From: Corynebacterium minutissimum
GTDB lineage: Bacteria; Actinomycetota; Actinomycetes; Mycobacteriales; Mycobacteriaceae
NCBI RefSeq assembly: GCF_000805675.1
Contig: NZ_JSEF01000006.1
Span: 1 to 64,000 of the forward strand
Reading direction: 5' to 3'
Length of the DNA: 64,000 nucleotides
Part shown: positions 61,679 to 64,000 of the stretch, piece after piece
How the letters are laid out: every line of letters begins with the position of its first letter
Position numbering within the stretch: position 1 is the first letter of the stretch
Position numbers and translations under genes: made by a program
Notes under the pieces: model-generated
The model's input: only the letters and a program-made list of their open reading frames with translations
The model's database searches: none
Told to the model about the DNA's origin: nothing

Positions 61679-62232
61679 GCCAACTCCATCTCTGCTACGG
61701 GCGTGGGATCAAACCAGCGGTAGGACATGTCCAAGCTAGACTTGCGTACCGTCAAGTCATTGAGGGTAAGCACTGTCCCGGGAACGTCATCCACGATGAT
61801 GTCGAGAGCAAAAGGGACCCCAGGGTTGGCATTCGTTACCGGACCATTGTGCAGTGACGGTGAAATGGAAAACTGGTCAAACGGTAGAGGCTCACCATTC
61901 TTGGTCAGCGTAAACGTCTGCTGGAAGTCCGAAAATGCTGCGTCCTGAGTATTGAGTACGGTGGCGGTGACATGGACTTGGCCGTCCTCAATGCGCGGCT
62001 CGTCGAAGACCACATGGGCCTGTGTTAATTCCACCGTCTCACCTGGAGTGATGGTTGCTGGCTCCTCTGTATTTGCAGGTTCGGTATTGCCGAGCACAAG
62101 AAAGACGGCAGCGACAGCGAGCGCCACCATGTTGAACTTGGTGACCACGCCGTCTGTCAGTGTCTTTAGAGCTCGAAATCCCTTTGAGCCTGTGCGGCTC
62201 ATCACGCCTTTTGCGTCCGCCATGTCCAACAT
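61675..62232 (-). CDS. Single-pass exported-domain protein, first gene of the minus-strand trio
   Basis: 185 residues from the ATG at 62232 (an ATG three codons in is also possible). A basic cytoplasmic part of about 33 residues is followed by one helix (FNMVALAVAAVFLVLGN) and a beta-rich domain (VELTQAHVVFDEPRIEDGQV, VTATVLNTQDAAFSDF) with no Cys. It is divergent from glmM, 133 bases away, so the two promoters share that gap. Function unknown; the domain pattern is similar in style to that of the next gene. Confidence 0.65.
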   Translation of the reverse strand: MLDMADAKGVMSRTGSKGFRALKTLTDGVVTKFNMVALAVAAVFLVLGNTEPANTEEPATITPGETVELTQAHVVFDEPRIEDGQVHVTATVLNTQDAAFSDFQQTFTLTKNGEPLPFDQFSISPSLHNGPVTNANPGVPFALDIIVDDVPGTVLTLNDLTVRKSSLDMSYRWFDPTPVAEMELA

Positions 62233-62351
62233 TCAAGCAGAAGTTGGCATGCTGCGCGCGCCAAACGGGGAGTTTCCCCAGCGCACGGCATTGCACTGAA
62301 GCTTCAGGACGGGTGTAGAGCCCCAACCTGCGGTAAGTGGGGGTCAAAGGG

Positions 62352-62357
62352 CATAAT
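62352..62357 (+). promoter_or_regulatory. -10-like element before glmM
   Basis: CATAAT ends eight bases before the glmM ATG and no ribosome binding site intervenes, so glmM may also be leaderless. A -35 is not obvious. Confidence 0.45.
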
Positions 62358-62365
62358 TAAGAGCT

Positions 62366-63709
62366 ATGACTCGACTTTTTGGAACCGATGGAGTTCGCGG
62401 CCTCGCGAACAAGAAGCTCACCCCGATTCTCGCGCTGCGCTTGGGCCAGGCCGCGGCGGAAGTTTTTACTTCAGACCGTGAATCCTATGAGCGCCGCCCG
62501 CTCGCGATTATTGGCCGTGACCCGCGAGTATCCGGTGAGATGCTGGATGCGGCGATTGCTTCGGGTTTGGCATCGCGTGGCGTCGACGTCGTCCGTGTTG
62601 GTGTGCTGCCCACCCCGGCCATCGCGTTCCTTACCGATGACTTTGGGGCAGATCTTGGTGTGATGATTTCTGCTTCCCACAACCCGATGCCGGACAACGG
62701 CATTAAGTTCTTCTCCGCCGGTGGCAGGAAGTTGCCGGATGAGGTCGAGGATCGCATCCAGGCCGCTATGGACAACCTTACGGAGGATGGCCCTACTGCG
62801 ACCAAGATTGGCCGCATTATCTCTGAGGCGCCAGATGGCCGCGAGCGTTACCTCAAGCACCTAGCTGAGGTGGTTACCACAGATTTAAGCGGCATCAAGG
62901 TCGTTGTTGATACTGCGAATGGTGCGGCTTCTAAGGTCGCGCCGGAAGCATACGCCGCAGCAGGTGCTGAGGTTATTGCCATCCATAACAAACCGAATGC
63001 TTTCAACATCAACGAAGACTGCGGCTCGACGCACATCGATAAGGCACAGGAGGCCGTCGTGGAGCACGGCGCCGACTTGGGCCTGGCACACGACGGCGAT
63101 GCTGACCGCTGCCTGGCAGTCGATGCTGAGGGCAATGTTGTCGACGGTGACCAGATTATGGCCCTGCTGGCAGTGGGTATGAAGGAGGAGAATGACCTCC
63201 GCTTCAACACTTTGGTCGCTACCGTGATGTCCAACTTGGGCCTCAAGATCGCGATGAAGGAGCAGGGCATTGAGGTCAAGGAGACCGCTGTGGGTGACCG
63301 CTACGTGCTCGAAGAGCTAAACCGCGGTGACTTCTCCTTGGGCGGTGAGCAGTCCGGCCACGTTGTGCTGCCGGATGATTGCACCACCGGTGATGGAACG
63401 CTGACTGGCCTGTCCATCATGGCGCGCATGGCCAAGTCCGGGAAGTCCCTCAAGGAGTTGGCGTCGGTCATGACCGTACTGCCACAGGTCCTCATCAACG
63501 TTCCAGTGTCGGACAAGGCTGCGATTCTCGACGCCCCCGAGGTCAAGGAAGCCATTGCCGAAGCGGAAGCAGAGCTTGGCGACACCGGCCGTGTACTGCT
63601 GCGTCCGTCCGGTACCGAGGAGCTCTTCCGCGTGATGGTCGAGGCCGCTGAAAAGGAACACGCTCGCAAGGTAGCGGGCAAGCTTGCTGCGGCAGTGGCC
63701 GCCGTCTAG
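62366..63709 (+). CDS. glmM: Phosphoglucosamine mutase
   Basis: 447 residues, [20 protein letters not shown]. The active-site Ser is in [16 protein letters not shown] (Ser104), the metal-binding loop is DGDADRC, the sugar-binding loop is GEQSGH, and the phosphate-binding loop is [15 protein letters not shown]. It converts glucosamine-6-phosphate to glucosamine-1-phosphate for peptidoglycan and mycolyl-arabinogalactan precursors. A terminator follows. Confidence 0.97.
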   Translation: MTRLFGTDGVRGLANKKLTPILALRLGQAAAEVFTSDRESYERRPLAIIGRDPRVSGEMLDAAIASGLASRGVDVVRVGVLPTPAIAFLTDDFGADLGVMISASHNPMPDNGIKFFSAGGRKLPDEVEDRIQAAMDNLTEDGPTATKIGRIISEAPDGRERYLKHLAEVVTTDLSGIKVVVDTANGAASKVAPEAYAAAGAEVIAIHNKPNAFNINEDCGSTHIDKAQEAVVEHGADLGLAHDGDADRCLAVDAEGNVVDGDQIMALLAVGMKEENDLRFNTLVATVMSNLGLKIAMKEQGIEVKETAVGDRYVLEELNRGDFSLGGEQSGHVVLPDDCTTGDGTLTGLSIMARMAKSGKSLKELASVMTVLPQVLINVPVSDKAAILDAPEVKEAIAEAEAELGDTGRVLLRPSGTEELFRVMVEAAEKEHARKVAGKLAAAVAAV

Positions 63710-63727
63710 TTCCACTCATTTCACCGC

Positions 63728-63762
63728 AACCCTGGGCCGTATGGCCTGGGGTTTCTTGTTTT
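63728..63762 (+). terminator. Terminator after glmM
   Basis: AACCCTGGGCC at 63728-63738 pairs with GGCCTGGGGTT at 63743-63753 (11 pairs, two wobbles), followed by TCTTGTTTT. Confidence 0.88.
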
Positions 63763-63850
63763 ATCTGTGGTGGGGAACCGCGGGGAGGCTTTCTCAGTCC
63801 AATAAGGGCAGGACAAACTGTTCGTAGTGGACGAGAAGGAGGGCTCGTTT

Positions 63851-64000
63851 ATGCCCGACGTATTTTTTGATGAGGATGAAGCAACAAGGCTTCTGAGCAC
63901 CGTTATTGACCAGACTGCCGTGCAGAGCGACGCCCACGGCAGCGATGTCCCGGTTTTCCCGCAGGCCTCTGCAGGCAGGGATTTTGGGGGACACGGAGCG
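63851..64000 (+). CDS. Start of an unrecognised gene (3' end outside window)
   Basis: An ATG with GAAGGAGG about ten bases upstream opens a frame that runs to the window edge without a stop (50 codons). The visible product, starting MPDVFFDEDEATRLLSTVID, is acidic, then Gly/His/Ala-rich, with no signal peptide or known motif. The first 20 residues look helical, as in some ESX-related proteins, but that is speculation. Confidence 0.55.
   Translation, partial: MPDVFFDEDEATRLLSTVIDQTAVQSDAHGSDVPVFPQASAGRDFGGHGA

Overview
The window is a high-GC actinobacterial chromosome segment, almost certainly from Corynebacterium. The reasons are the actinobacterial order of the ribosomal supercluster, an ESX-4 type VII secretion locus between truA and rplM, many GTG/TTG and probably leaderless starts, and a surface protein with a corynebacterial-style C-terminus. 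A tmsA/tmsB pair suggests a species able to make 10-methyl (tuberculostearic) fatty acids, a trait of only part of the genus. The exact species cannot be read from the sequence.

Layout from left to right. The 3' end of a calcium-binding-repeat surface protein (1-792) is followed by a membrane-anchored alpha/beta hydrolase (1165-2193, minus). A TPP riboswitch controls a YkoEDC-type thiamine-precursor ECF transporter (2350-5398), followed by a small P-loop kinase-like gene. Then comes the str operon: rpsL, rpsG, fusA, tuf (6253-11165). Island 1 (11266-16368) holds a hypothetical gene, an HNH endonuclease and a six-gene Asp23/Gls24 envelope-stress operon on the minus strand. The S10 half-operon rpsJ-rpsQ (17031-22206) ends at a strong terminator. 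Island 2 (22304-27216) is a sucrose PTS cluster. rplN-rplX-rplE follow, again ending at a terminator. Island 3 (29116-30966) carries a formate/nitrite channel, fdhD and a small partner. rpsH-rplF-rplR-rpsE-rpmD-rplO come next. Island 4 (33922-37718) has two repeat families, a small exported protein and tmsA/tmsB. Then secY-adk-map, an L,D-transpeptidase, infA, rpsM-rpsK-rpsD-rpoA-rplQ, a TRIC/UPF0126 membrane protein and truA. The ESX-4 locus (47247-56745) has eccB, mycP, eccD, eccC, an Rv3446c-like protein and two WXG100 substrates. rplM-rpsI, an unrecognised five-gene membrane/exported-protein module (58366-62232), glmM and the start of one more gene complete the window.

How it works together. 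The backbone supplies ribosomal proteins, translation factors, SecY, RNA polymerase alpha, adenylate kinase, methionine aminopeptidase and GlmM. The islands are mostly cell-envelope or uptake functions. Several island boundaries coincide with clear hairpin terminators, and new promoters restart the ribosomal blocks (for example TTGGAA-17-TAGAGT before rpsH and TTGGAA-17-TATGCT before infA).

The best candidates for something undescribed are the rpsI-glmM membrane module, the Asp23 operon with its Arg/Pro repeat protein, the strictly 22-bp-periodic array at 34270-34391, the 14-bp long-range inverted repeat between rpsG and fusA, and the 137-bp antisense coding overlap of eccB and mycP. All family calls rest on reading the sequence by eye; no database search was run.
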